Source: a bacterium (GTDB lineage Bacteria > Patescibacteriota > Patescibacteriia > Patescibacteriales > GWE2-39-37). From it: a stretch of DNA of 21,268 bases. Location of the stretch: assembly GCA_021786695.1 (NCBI GenBank), contig JAJYMT010000033.1, forward strand, positions 1 through 21,268, read 5' to 3'. This document shows, in pieces, positions 1 through 5,825 of the stretch. The translations under genes were made by a program, and so were the position numbers. Position 1 is the first letter of the stretch; each line of letters begins with the position of its first letter. Under the pieces are notes generated by a model. The model was not told the DNA's origin. It was given only the letters and a program-made list of their open reading frames with translations, and did not search any database.

Positions 1-31
1 CTCTTCTTTGCTGATCATCAGCAAAGAAGAG
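1..31. repeat. Perfect 14-bp inverted repeat at window edge
   Basis: Arms 1-14 (CTCTTCTTTGCTGA) and 18-31 are exact reverse complements around a 3-nt loop. No T-run follows on the + strand, and the other flank lies outside the window. It could be the terminator of a gene to the left or an intergenic palindrome; the sequence does not decide. Confidence 0.6.
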
Positions 32-78
32 GTCTTTGATCGGGTTTGGCGATTCGTGCGGAGCCGGCTTGAAAAAAA

Positions 79-107
79 TTGACAAAAAATCGCTTTTATT
101 ATAATAT
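79..107 (+). promoter_or_regulatory. Promoter of rplS
   Basis: A consensus -35 TTGACA (79-84) is followed after 17 nt by TAATAT (102-107); an overlapping TATAAT at 100-105 gives 15-nt spacing. It predicts a transcription start near 114 and a leader of about 65 nt before rplS. Confidence 0.7.
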
Positions 108-129
108 CTGATAAGTAATTTACTACGGA

Positions 130-156
130 AATAGAACTTCTGCGGTTCTATTTTTT
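130..156 (+). promoter_or_regulatory. Terminator-like hairpin in rplS leader
   Basis: AATAGAAC (130-137) pairs with GTTCTATT (145-152) around a 7-nt loop and runs into six T residues (151-156). It lies between the promoter and the rplS start at 178. Such a hairpin could work as a transcription attenuator or as an L19 leader element; function is inferred, the structure is seen. Confidence 0.55.
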
Positions 157-177
157 AATATAATAAATAATAAAAAT

Positions 178-519
178 ATGGCTGAAAAACAACCAATCGC
201 CGTAATCGCGGCCGATCTCAAGCCGGGCATGACGGTGCGCATCTATCAGAAGATCAAAGAACTCAATAGCAAGAACGAGGAGAAGGAGCGCTTGCAGTAT
301 TTCGAAGGCATGGTGATCGCCAAGCGCGGCGGCCGCGGAGCAAACGGCACTTTGACCGTGCGCAAAGAGACCGACGGCGTCGGAGTGGAAAAAATCTTTC
401 CTTTGAACCTGCCCACCTTGGAAAAGATCGAGATCAAGAAACAGGCCAAGGTCAATCGCGCCAAGCTCTATTTCCTGAAGCGCGGCTATAAAAAGAAATT
501 GAAGGAGAAGAAAGCATAA
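178..519 (+). CDS. rplS: 50S ribosomal protein L19
   Basis: A 113-residue protein with the full L19 pattern: a PGMTVRIYQKI start of the fold, FEGMVIAKRGG in the middle, TVRKETDGVGVEKIFPLNLP, and the end KVNRAKLYFLKR followed by a lysine-rich tail. L19 sits at the 30S-50S interface of the ribosome and is close to its usual length here. The ATG at 178 has no Shine-Dalgarno; the leader just before it is A/T-only. tRNA-Leu begins 19 nt after the stop with no new promoter visible, so rplS and the two tRNA genes are probably one transcript. The leader hairpin at 130-156 may regulate it. Confidence 0.97.
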   Translation: MAEKQPIAVIAADLKPGMTVRIYQKIKELNSKNEEKERLQYFEGMVIAKRGGRGANGTLTVRKETDGVGVEKIFPLNLPTLEKIEIKKQAKVNRAKLYFLKRGYKKKLKEKKA

Positions 520-538
520 GATAGCAGTTGTCTTGTTC

Positions 539-620
539 GCAGACGTGGCGGAACTGGTATACGCGCACGCTTGAGGTGCGTGTGGAGCAATCCGTGAGGG
601 TTCAAGTCCCTCCGTCTGCA
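539..620 (+). tRNA. tRNA-Leu (anticodon GAG)
   Basis: Acceptor strands GCAGACG (539-545) and CGTCTGC (613-619) pair; the anticodon stem CACGC/GCGTG encloses loop TTGAGGT, giving GAG, which reads CUC/CUU. It has the longer variable arm of a class II tRNA and a T-arm with loop TTCAAGT. Discriminator A at 620; CCA is not encoded. Confidence 0.93.
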
Positions 621-626
621 CAAGAA

Positions 627-703
627 GCGCGCTTAGCTCAGTTGGTTAGAGCGTTGCGTTTACATCGCAAATGTCGGGGGTTCGAGCCCCTCAGCGCGCA
701 CCA
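627..703 (+). tRNA. tRNA-Val (anticodon UAC)
   Basis: Acceptor GCGCGCT (627-633) pairs with AGCGCGC (693-699). The anticodon stem TTGCG/CGCAA encloses TTTACAT, giving UAC. CCA is encoded (701-703), unlike the neighbouring tRNA-Leu six nt upstream. Its 3' half is copied twice downstream: inverted at 722-746 and direct at 888-912. Confidence 0.95.
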
Positions 704-721
704 CAAATTTTAAAAAATATT

Positions 722-746
722 CGCGCTGAGGGGTGAGATCCCCCGA
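722..746. repeat. Inverted partial copy of tRNA-Val 3' end
   Basis: The reverse complement matches tRNA-Val 674-698 at 21 of 25 positions. CGCGCTGAGGGG (722-733) is exactly complementary to 687-698, and CCCCCGA (740-746) to 674-680; only the T-loop differs. In the primary transcript this segment can pair with the tRNA's T-arm and acceptor strand. Confidence 0.75.
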
Positions 747-841
747 TGTGAGTAAGGTAACAAAAATCTTAACGCGAGTAAACTTAACAGCCGCGAGCGA
801 CCAAGCCGCCGCATAAGAATAATGACGGGGTGCGGCTTCCC

Positions 842-883
842 CGCCTGCAAGCGCCTTGAGCGCTAGCGATTGGCGGGCAGGCG
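842..883. repeat. GC-rich nested hairpin repeat
   Basis: CGCCTGC near 842 pairs with GCAGGCG ending near 883, enclosing a second hairpin AGCGC/GCGCT. It is part of the 704-913 spacer, which has no gene. It looks like a dispersed intergenic palindrome rather than a functional RNA. Confidence 0.45.
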
Positions 884-887
884 CCGC

Positions 888-912
888 GGTTCGAGCCCAA
901 GAGCGCGCACTA
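888..912 (+). pseudogene. Direct partial copy of tRNA-Val 3' end
   Basis: GGTTCGAGCCC and AGCGCGCAC of tRNA-Val 679-703 recur here with 21 of 25 identities, ending in ACTA instead of ACCA. The 3' T-arm half and acceptor strand are present, but no 5' tRNA half precedes them. It may be the remnant of a second tRNA or an attachment-site-like duplication. Confidence 0.7.
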
Positions 913-913
913 C

Positions 914-939
914 AAAACTGTCCCAGGCGGACAGTTTTT
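914..939 (+). terminator. Intrinsic terminator after rplS-tRNA unit
   Basis: AAAACTGTCC (914-923) pairs with GGACAGTTTT (929-938) around a 5-nt loop and ends in a T-run (935-939). It closes the rplS-tRNA-Leu-tRNA-Val transcript. Confidence 0.8.
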
Positions 940-946
940 GCGTATG

Positions 947-977
947 AAAAAGCCCGCCGATCGCTCGAGCGGGCTTT
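947..977 (-). terminator. Intrinsic terminator after pyrC
   Basis: On the - strand, AAAGCCCGC pairs with GCGGGCTTT around an 11-nt loop, and the U-run extends to 947. It lies 22 nt beyond the pyrC stop and closes the pyrD-pyrC operon. Confidence 0.8.
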
Positions 978-999
978 GTTGTTGATTTACGCGGAAGGC

Positions 1000-2040
1000 C
1001 TACATCACCTTCCACTGCAATTTCTTCCCTCCCATGAAGATCGGGACGCCATCGAGGTCGAAGGGCACCTCCCAGGGCTCTTCCCCGAGAGTGAGCGTTC
1101 CTTCGCTTACCGGCAGGCCGTAAAACTGCGGTCCGTAGACGGAGACGAAATTTTCGAGCCAGCCGATCCCATTCTCCTCGATGAATATCTTGCAAAGCAG
1201 GGGCAAGGCGACCGGTGCCGTGAAAATGCCGGCGGCCGGCTCGCTCCCAAGCTTCCGATCCAGCGGATGCGGAGCGCTGTCCGAGCCGAAAAAGAACTTC
1301 GGGTTGCCGCCGGTCATGGCCAATCTAACTGCATGCCTGTCCCGAATATCCTTGGCGACCGGCTTGCAGTAATTCAGGCCGTTGATGATATTTTCGCGGC
1401 TGTCCAATACGTCATCGACGGTCAGGATCGCGTGGTGCGCGGTCAAGGTGGCGGCAACATTCAGGGGCGCCTCCAGAACTGCCTCGATCATTTCTTCCGA
1501 AGAAACATGCTCCACCACGATTTTGAGGCCCGGCACCGCGCGAATTATCTCTTTCAAATACCCTATCGCCCAATATTCCTGTCGCCCCTTGGGGATCGCG
1601 GCGCCGTTCTCATCCGAGGCCAGCTCGAAGTGGCAAGAAAAGATCATCCCGAGGTTGCGCGCTTTTTTGAGCAAATGCGTCTGAAATTTCAGGTCCGGCA
1701 AATCCAAGCCCTCTGCCCCGCCGGTTGAGACGCCACCCGGGATGAACTTGAGCACTTTGGCGCCGGCCTTCCAGCAGGCATCGAGCGACTCCACGGTCGT
1801 GTTCCGGGTGAGCATCACGCTCATGACCGGCTCGAAACCAGGATCCGCTTTCAGGATCTCGTCGCGGTAGGCGACCAGGCGCTTGGCATTGTCGACCGGA
1901 TCGTTCTCCAGGTTGCCCATAACCACCGCCCGCGGAAAAATGCAGGAGGTGTAGGACAACACCTTGCGGAGCATCTGACCGCTCCGCAAATGCGCGTGCG
2001 GATCAAACGGCTTTCTAATGGTAATCTCGTTCTGGCTCAT
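1000..2040 (-). CDS. pyrC: Dihydroorotase, class II
   Basis: The enzyme cyclises N-carbamoyl-L-aspartate to dihydroorotate, the third step of pyrimidine synthesis, in the cytoplasm. The 346 residues match the length of E. coli PyrC. Zinc-site residues are in order: D13-x-H15-x-H17-L-R, the likely carboxylated lysine K98 in LKFIPGG, H137 in SCHFE, H178 in VEHVSS and the catalytic aspartate D254 in GSDSAPH. The start is set by a strong Shine-Dalgarno, GGAGG, a few nt before the ATG at 2040. It follows pyrD by 15 nt and shares its promoter. The motif around H137 (HFEL) departs from the HGE of E. coli PyrC, but all ligands are kept, so it should be active. Confidence 0.95.
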   Translation of the reverse strand: MSQNEITIRKPFDPHAHLRSGQMLRKVLSYTSCIFPRAVVMGNLENDPVDNAKRLVAYRDEILKADPGFEPVMSVMLTRNTTVESLDACWKAGAKVLKFIPGGVSTGGAEGLDLPDLKFQTHLLKKARNLGMIFSCHFELASDENGAAIPKGRQEYWAIGYLKEIIRAVPGLKIVVEHVSSEEMIEAVLEAPLNVAATLTAHHAILTVDDVLDSRENIINGLNYCKPVAKDIRDRHAVRLAMTGGNPKFFFGSDSAPHPLDRKLGSEPAAGIFTAPVALPLLCKIFIEENGIGWLENFVSVYGPQFYGLPVSEGTLTLGEEPWEVPFDLDGVPIFMGGKKLQWKVM

Positions 2041-2055
2041 CTCCGCCTCCGTTCC

Positions 2056-3030
2056 TTATTTATTCGCGTAGTCGATAATGGATTTAACTCGCCACGGCCG
2101 CAAGATCGCGACCGAACCGATAGCGATCGCTGAGGCGCCGCTACAAAAGAGATGGCGTGCGTCCTCCGGCTTGAGCACTCCGCCACCGGCGACAATCGGT
2201 ATAGAAATTCCCATCGCCCGGGCCTCATGTACCCATTCGGCTACGATCGGCAAGAGCGGCTCGCCGGAAAGCCCGCCGCCGCCCAACTCGTGCAGAGGCG
2301 ATATTTCGGAACCGAAAATCCTTTGCCAGTTTATCCTGAAACGAGGATCATCATCAACAAAGTCAACCTGCTTGCCCCAGGGAATGGTATTGGAAACCGT
2401 CAGCGAATCCATCAGTTTTTTCCGCTCGATCAGCAGCACCGCCTCGATCGGCGTAAGCGCGTTGATCTTCAGATCCAAAGGAACGCCGAGTTGCGAAGCG
2501 ATTTCCAGATACTCCACCGCCTCGTGCGCCAATTCGGCTGGATCATGGTCGGTATTGGGACAGGAGATGTTGATCTGCAAACCGACTTTGGTTTTGAACC
2601 CGGGCAAGAATTCCTTGAACATGCTGACGAAGGCCGCGGTCTCTTTCAGTCGGTCGCTCCTTTCAGGTCGCACCGCCATGAAAGAAATAAAAAACGGCCT
2701 TGTTCTTGCTTGCCATCTGCCAGTTTCAAACAGCGCTCGCGCCCCCGGACCGGAGAGCCCCACGGCATTGAGTACCGCCCGTTTCCGAAAATTCACTTTG
2801 ATGCAGCTAGGACGGAATTCCTTCGGCTGAAGATGATGGTCGAGCGGCATGTTGCCGGCCCGCTGCCCCAGGGTGGTCGTTTTGGCGACGAAAGTGGCAC
2901 CGGAAAAATCAAACCCCGGCAACAAATTATAATACCGATGATACGGCCAACCCTCGCCGAAAAAGTTGAGCGTACCGGAAGCGACTAACACCGGCCCGAA
3001 ATCCACCCCACGCAAAATCAGTCCCCTCAT
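2056..3030 (-). CDS. pyrD: Dihydroorotate dehydrogenase
   Basis: Oxidises dihydroorotate to orotate using FMN, the step after PyrC. The 324 residues form a TIM barrel with FMN and substrate signatures in order: VAKTTTL (48-54), NISCPN (154-159), LDLKIN (185-190), SNT (213-215), GGGLSG (251-255), AGGGV (281-285) and GSVAILRPW (305-313). The start at 3030 has the Shine-Dalgarno GGAGGG. A consensus promoter lies at 3112-3139. I cannot assign the class with certainty: there is no membrane-anchoring N-terminus, which speaks for a soluble class 1-like enzyme, but I do not see a clear catalytic cysteine loop. A related FMN dehydrogenase is possible, though pairing with pyrC makes dihydroorotate by far the likeliest substrate. 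Confidence 0.92.
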   Translation of the reverse strand: MRGLILRGVDFGPVLVASGTLNFFGEGWPYHRYYNLLPGFDFSGATFVAKTTTLGQRAGNMPLDHHLQPKEFRPSCIKVNFRKRAVLNAVGLSGPGARALFETGRWQARTRPFFISFMAVRPERSDRLKETAAFVSMFKEFLPGFKTKVGLQINISCPNTDHDPAELAHEAVEYLEIASQLGVPLDLKINALTPIEAVLLIERKKLMDSLTVSNTIPWGKQVDFVDDDPRFRINWQRIFGSEISPLHELGGGGLSGEPLLPIVAEWVHEARAMGISIPIVAGGGVLKPEDARHLFCSGASAIAIGSVAILRPWRVKSIIDYANK

Positions 3031-3111
3031 ATTCCCTCCTTTTGGCTTTCACCTATGTAGTGTTAATTCCTATTTTTTCAATGAGCGTTAGCCATTTTAT
3101 TGCGATTACTC

Positions 3112-3139
3112 ATTCTAACATTTTTGATTTATCTGTCAA
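3112..3139 (-). promoter_or_regulatory. Promoter of pyrD-pyrC
   Basis: On the - strand TTGACA (3139-3134) is followed after 16 nt by TAGAAT (3117-3112). The leader to the pyrD start is about 75 nt. It is divergent from the tsaE promoter, whose -35 is only about 10 nt away. Confidence 0.75.
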
Positions 3140-3149
3140 TCGCCATCGT

Positions 3150-3178
3150 TTGCCAAAAATCGATTAAAACTATAAAAT
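3150..3178 (+). promoter_or_regulatory. Promoter of tsaE, probably leaderless
   Basis: TTGCCA (3150-3155), a 17-nt spacer and TAAAAT (3173-3178). Only 6 nt separate the -10 box from the tsaE ATG at 3185, so transcription should begin at or next to the start codon. Confidence 0.6.
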
Positions 3179-3184
3179 GATGCT

Positions 3185-3670
3185 ATGAAATATGACAGCG
3201 CTTCGGAAAAAGATACTTTTGATTTCGCCAAAAAATTCGCCAGAACTTTGAAGGGTGGCGAAGTGATCGGCTTGATCGGCGAGCTGGGCGCCGGCAAGAC
3301 CGTCTTCGCTAGGGGTCTTGCCGCCGGCTTGGGGCTAAAACAGAAAATCACCAGCCCGACCTTCGTGCTGATGCGCGTCTACCCCGTTGAATCCCGCAAA
3401 GCGGGAATTTCGTCGAAGACGAAATTATTCAACGGGGTGAACCCCGTAAAAAGGGGCACCATAAAAAACTTCGTCCATATCGACGCCTACCGCATCAAAA
3501 CGGCCGGCGACCTTGAGGCGATCGGCGCGCAAGAATACCTGGCCGACCCCGAGTCGATCGTCCTGATCGAATGGGCGGATCGGGTGAAAAAATTATGGCC
3601 CAGAAAATCTACTAAAATTTTCTTCGAGCAAAAAAACGAACGACAAAGATTATTAAAAATATCACTATGA
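3185..3670 (+). CDS. tsaE: tRNA t6A biosynthesis ATPase TsaE
   Basis: TsaE is the ATPase of the TsaB-TsaD-TsaE complex that makes N6-threonylcarbamoyladenosine at A37 of ANN-decoding tRNAs. Visible motifs: Walker A GELGAGKT (32-39), TSPTF (56-60), HIDAYR (98-103) and IEWADR (128-133). Between the second and third motifs, residues about 67-91 are not family sequence: they are encoded by a palindromic element (3381-3456) that keeps the frame. This insert falls in the loop between two strands and lengthens the protein to 161 residues. No Shine-Dalgarno is present and the mRNA appears leaderless. The stop overlaps the next start as ATGA, so the two genes are translationally coupled. Confidence 0.93.
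   Translation: MKYDSASEKDTFDFAKKFARTLKGGEVIGLIGELGAGKTVFARGLAAGLGLKQKITSPTFVLMRVYPVESRKAGISSKTKLFNGVNPVKRGTIKNFVHIDAYRIKTAGDLEAIGAQEYLADPESIVLIEWADRVKKLWPRKSTKIFFEQKNERQRLLKISL
3381..3456. repeat. Palindromic element inside tsaE frame
   Basis: Perfect 12-bp arms ACCCCGTTGAAT (3381-3392) and ATTCAACGGGGT (3427-3438) enclose two perfect hairpins: CCCGC-aaa-GCGGG (3393-3405) and AATTTCGTC-gaa-GACGAAATT (3406-3426). A smaller CCCC/GGGG hairpin follows at 3442-3456. The layout resembles Rickettsia palindromic elements, which also insert into genes in frame. Similar CCCGC/GCGGG hairpins occur at 17815-17831 and 20338-20355. Confidence 0.85.
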
Positions 3671-4401
3671 AAATCGACGGACATCACGAAGGCCTGAATG
3701 AACAGCTAAAATTTTTCCGCGACGATGACACGAGCGCCGACTCTCATGGAGTTGTCGCTTCTCCCTGGAGCAAAGAGACGATCGATAAGCACAAAAAGGA
3801 GGAAAGGGAGAGAATAACCCGTGAAATGGGCTCTCCGGACGATCTTTGCCAAATTATCGTGGAGGTGGTGGACGAATTGAACGGCATAAAGCTCGCTGAA
3901 CAGTTCAGGGATGACCGCAAGCAGCAGCTGCTTTTGAAAAAAAAGATCGACCAGGCAAAAAGTATGATCGAGGATGCCGGCCATCTGACCAAAAGATACG
4001 TCCAAAGTATCGAGGAATGGCAAGCGGCAAAAGACGGCGAGAACAGGCAGAGCGATGAAAAACATCTTCAAAAATTCACCGACGCCGAAATCGCAAGAAA
4101 AAATTCACATAACGCCCTGATCTCCCAACTCCGCGCCCTGATCCGCTTCGTAAGTTTCAACTTCAGCCGGGATGTTTCTATGGAGGCGCTGGAAGGGTGG
4201 CAAGAAGACCAGCTCGAACGGGGCCAGGAAGTGCTCCAGGCAAAACGGATCCGGTTCAGCCGCCGGAACATCATCTTGCCGGACAGCGTAAACATAAGAA
4301 ACCGCAAGCACATCACGGCTTGGGCGGGTCAAATTTCCCATTCACTCACTAAAATAGAAAAGCTGCTCTCCAGGAAACCGGAAAGCAGCTCGAATCATTA
4401 G
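3667..4401 (+). CDS. Hypothetical helical protein coupled to tsaE
   Basis: I do not recognise this 244-residue protein. It is soluble, highly charged and predicted mostly helical, with Lys/Glu/Gln-rich stretches (about 45-160) that could form coiled coils and a basic segment near 190-215. There is no signal peptide or membrane segment. The ATG overlaps the tsaE stop by 4 nt (ATGA), and there is no separate Shine-Dalgarno, so it depends on tsaE translation. Its last codons overlap the stop of the convergent gene at 4398 by 3 nt, and its 3' end carries the terminator of that gene. Co-expression with tsaE hints at no specific function. Confidence 0.75.
   Translation: MKIDGHHEGLNEQLKFFRDDDTSADSHGVVASPWSKETIDKHKKEERERITREMGSPDDLCQIIVEVVDELNGIKLAEQFRDDRKQQLLLKKKIDQAKSMIEDAGHLTKRYVQSIEEWQAAKDGENRQSDEKHLQKFTDAEIARKNSHNALISQLRALIRFVSFNFSRDVSMEALEGWQEDQLERGQEVLQAKRIRFSRRNIILPDSVNIRNRKHITAWAGQISHSLTKIEKLLSRKPESSSNH
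4351..4390 (-). terminator. Terminator of the 4398-4673 gene, inside opposite CDS
   Basis: On the - strand AGCTGCT (4390-4384) pairs with AGCAGCT (4367-4361), and T-rich sequence TTTTCTATTTT follows. It lies just past the stop at 4398 but within the last codons of the + strand gene, so the two convergent transcripts must overlap. Confidence 0.65.
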
Positions 4402-4673
4402 GACAGACCCCGTTCCACCAGCAGGAGGAACAGCGGCCGCATTACTTCCTGGTACAAATCGATATCCCTGACCGGTCCCTCGAGTCCCAGGAGAAAAAGC
4501 TGGTCCCGGAACTGGTGGCACTCTTCCGAAAGATCGGGAGGCGGCCCGTTGCCATGGACCATCCTCTGGTTGTTCGCGGCCATCACCTTGTCGACAGCCG
4601 CCTTCATCGACGGCCGCAGGTCCTGGTACCGATTTTCCGCGGCCAGAAAAGCGACCACTACTTTCGGATCCAT
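4398..4673 (-). CDS. Small hypothetical protein
   Basis: A 91-residue protein of unknown function, soluble and probably helical, without recognisable motifs. The ATG at 4673 is chosen because a strong Shine-Dalgarno GAGGAGG lies 8 nt upstream; a GTG at 4682 directly abuts that sequence and is not usable. It has its own promoter (4746-4774) in the end of lspA and its own terminator (4351-4390), which support it as a real gene despite its size. The leader between the two is about 65 nt and A/T-rich. Confidence 0.7.
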   Translation of the reverse strand: MDPKVVVAFLAAENRYQDLRPSMKAAVDKVMAANNQRMVHGNGPPPDLSEECHQFRDQLFLLGLEGPVRDIDLYQEVMRPLFLLLVERGLS

Positions 4674-4745
4674 ATTCCGCACCTCCTCGACGTATATTTT
4701 TATTTTTTCCGTGCAGAAATCAATTAATACGGCACGAAGTTTTGT

Positions 4746-4774
4746 ATAGTACCACCCTACTCTATTTTTGTCAA
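4746..4774 (-). promoter_or_regulatory. Promoter of the 4398-4673 gene
   Basis: On the - strand TTGACA (4774-4769), a 17-nt spacer and TACTAT (4751-4746). The -35 lies in the final codons of lspA, so the small gene can be read independently of the dksA-lspA operon. Confidence 0.6.
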
Positions 4775-5218
4775 TCCCCGTGCACGCCTGGATAATAACA
4801 GCCCCAATAATCCGACAATAATCATCGCATCAGCCAGATTAAAAACACTGTAAAACCGCAAATCGAAATAATCAATCACGAAACCATATTTCAGTCGATC
4901 AAACAGATTGCTGCCCGCCCCCAGGATCGCCATCAAGACAAAACCGGCCTCGAATGGGGCCGTTTTTTGCAACAAAAAAATAAAATACCCGACCAGGCCT
5001 GCGATCACAACCCCGATCAGAATCGACGCTAGGACCTCGTTCAGCGGCAAGGAAAAAGCAATGCCGGAATTTTTAGAGAAAGAAAAACGGAAGAGGTCGC
5101 CGAACATTTCGATTACCGGCCGCGATTCACGCGCCCAGGCCTTGAGCAGCCGATCAACCAGGACAAAAAAAACAGCCGCCGCAAAAAGCGCTGCTGTTTT
5201 TATTCCGCCCTTAATCAT
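4757..5218 (-). CDS. lspA: Lipoprotein signal peptidase (signal peptidase II)
   Basis: An integral membrane aspartyl protease that removes signal peptides from prolipoproteins after diacylglyceryl addition. The 153-residue protein has four membrane segments (about 8-25, 62-84, 90-104, 127-143). The two catalytic aspartates are seen: D116 in VIDYFD and D130 in VFNLADA, with the conserved GSNLFDR stretch before them. The start follows the dksA-like stop by 7 nt without a Shine-Dalgarno, indicating coupling. A substrate candidate is in the window: the small lipoprotein at 8038-8505. Confidence 0.95.
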   Translation of the reverse strand: MIKGGIKTAALFAAAVFFVLVDRLLKAWARESRPVIEMFGDLFRFSFSKNSGIAFSLPLNEVLASILIGVVIAGLVGYFIFLLQKTAPFEAGFVLMAILGAGSNLFDRLKYGFVIDYFDLRFYSVFNLADAMIIVGLLGLLLSRRARGLTKIE

Positions 5219-5225
5219 AATTTCA

Positions 5226-5606
5226 TTATGAATTCTGCAGTTTGGTCTTGCAATCGATGCAGGCGCTGGCCACCGGACGGGCCAGGAGCCGTTTTTCTCC
5301 GATCTCGTTGCCGCAATATTTGCAGATGCCGTAGGTGCCGTCCTCGATCCGTTTAAGCGAATTCTCGATATCCCGCAGATTATGTTCCAGAATCTCTTTG
5401 GTTGCCAGGTTGGTGGTATACCCTTCTATTTCCTGGGCATTTTCGTCCGGCTTATCGCCGAATTCGGGAAACTTGGCCGAGGTATCGCTGCCGCCGCCAC
5501 CGGCCACTTTGTGCAATTCGCCAGAAATTTTATCTTTTTGGGACAATAAATCGGCTTTGATCTGTTCGAGCGCTTCCGGGCTGATGTTTGCTTTTGTACT
5601 AGTCAT
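5226..5606 (-). CDS. DksA/TraR-family C4 zinc-finger protein
   Basis: A 126-residue protein with an N-terminal helical part and the C-terminal zinc finger of the DksA/TraR family: C95-x2-C98 and C116-x2-C119 in TYGICKYCGNEIGEKRL. DksA-type proteins enter the RNA polymerase secondary channel and tune initiation together with (p)ppGpp. It lacks the DxxDxA coiled-coil tip of true DksA, so it is better called a TraR/YteA-like member; its exact target is open. It is the first gene of an operon with lspA. Its short leader carries two competing hairpins, described separately. No Shine-Dalgarno is visible. Confidence 0.88.
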   Translation of the reverse strand: MTSTKANISPEALEQIKADLLSQKDKISGELHKVAGGGGSDTSAKFPEFGDKPDENAQEIEGYTTNLATKEILEHNLRDIENSLKRIEDGTYGICKYCGNEIGEKRLLARPVASACIDCKTKLQNS

Positions 5607-5612
5607 ATTTTT

Positions 5613-5645
5613 AGGGTTTAAAAAACCCTCTAACCAAGGGTTTCC
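5613..5645 (-). promoter_or_regulatory. Possible attenuator in dksA-like leader
   Basis: On the - strand AAACCC pairs with a GGGTTT 9 nt downstream followed by T residues, a terminator-like hairpin. The same GGGTTT can instead form a perfect 7-bp hairpin, AGGGTTT-ttt-AAACCCT, with sequence just before the start. The two folds exclude each other. Regulation is inferred. Confidence 0.45.
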
Positions 5646-5656
5646 AAAGCAACTAT

Positions 5657-5684
5657 ATTATAGCAACTGATCTGATTTTGGCAA
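5657..5684 (-). promoter_or_regulatory. Promoter of dksA-lspA operon
   Basis: On the - strand TTGCCA (5684-5679), a 16-nt spacer and a perfect TATAAT (5662-5657). The predicted leader is about 45 nt and consists almost wholly of the hairpins at 5613-5645. Confidence 0.75.
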
Positions 5685-5728
5685 GGGAATGAATGCTTTT
5701 AAGATGAGATCCTTCGCTTCGCTCCCCT

Positions 5729-5820
5729 CGGCCAGCTCACTACGGGTCAGGGCTGGCCCTTCGGCGCTGCTCAGGGCTGGCGGGATGAAACGGTTTTTTG
5801 AAGCAAAAACTGTTTCAATT
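5729..5820. repeat. Intergenic palindromic repeat cluster
   Basis: GGCCAGC/GCTGGCC form a 7-bp hairpin (5730-5757). CAGGGCTGGC occurs twice (5748-5757 and 5772-5781). The reverse complement of 5758-5774 is nearly identical to part of the in-frame repeat of the DHH gene (16984-16999). A further long hairpin, GAAACGGTTTTT with AAAAACTGTTTC, spans 5787-5818. No ORF here is credible. Confidence 0.65.
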
Positions 5821-5825
5821 TAAAA

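Noticed and set aside
856..1728. 290-residue open frame on the + strand
   Set aside because: It is antisense to pyrC, which has full catalytic motifs; the translation has no recognisable domain.
2078..2988. Two long + strand frames over pyrD
   Set aside because: They are shadows of the pyrD frame in GC-rich sequence, without ribosome site or motifs.
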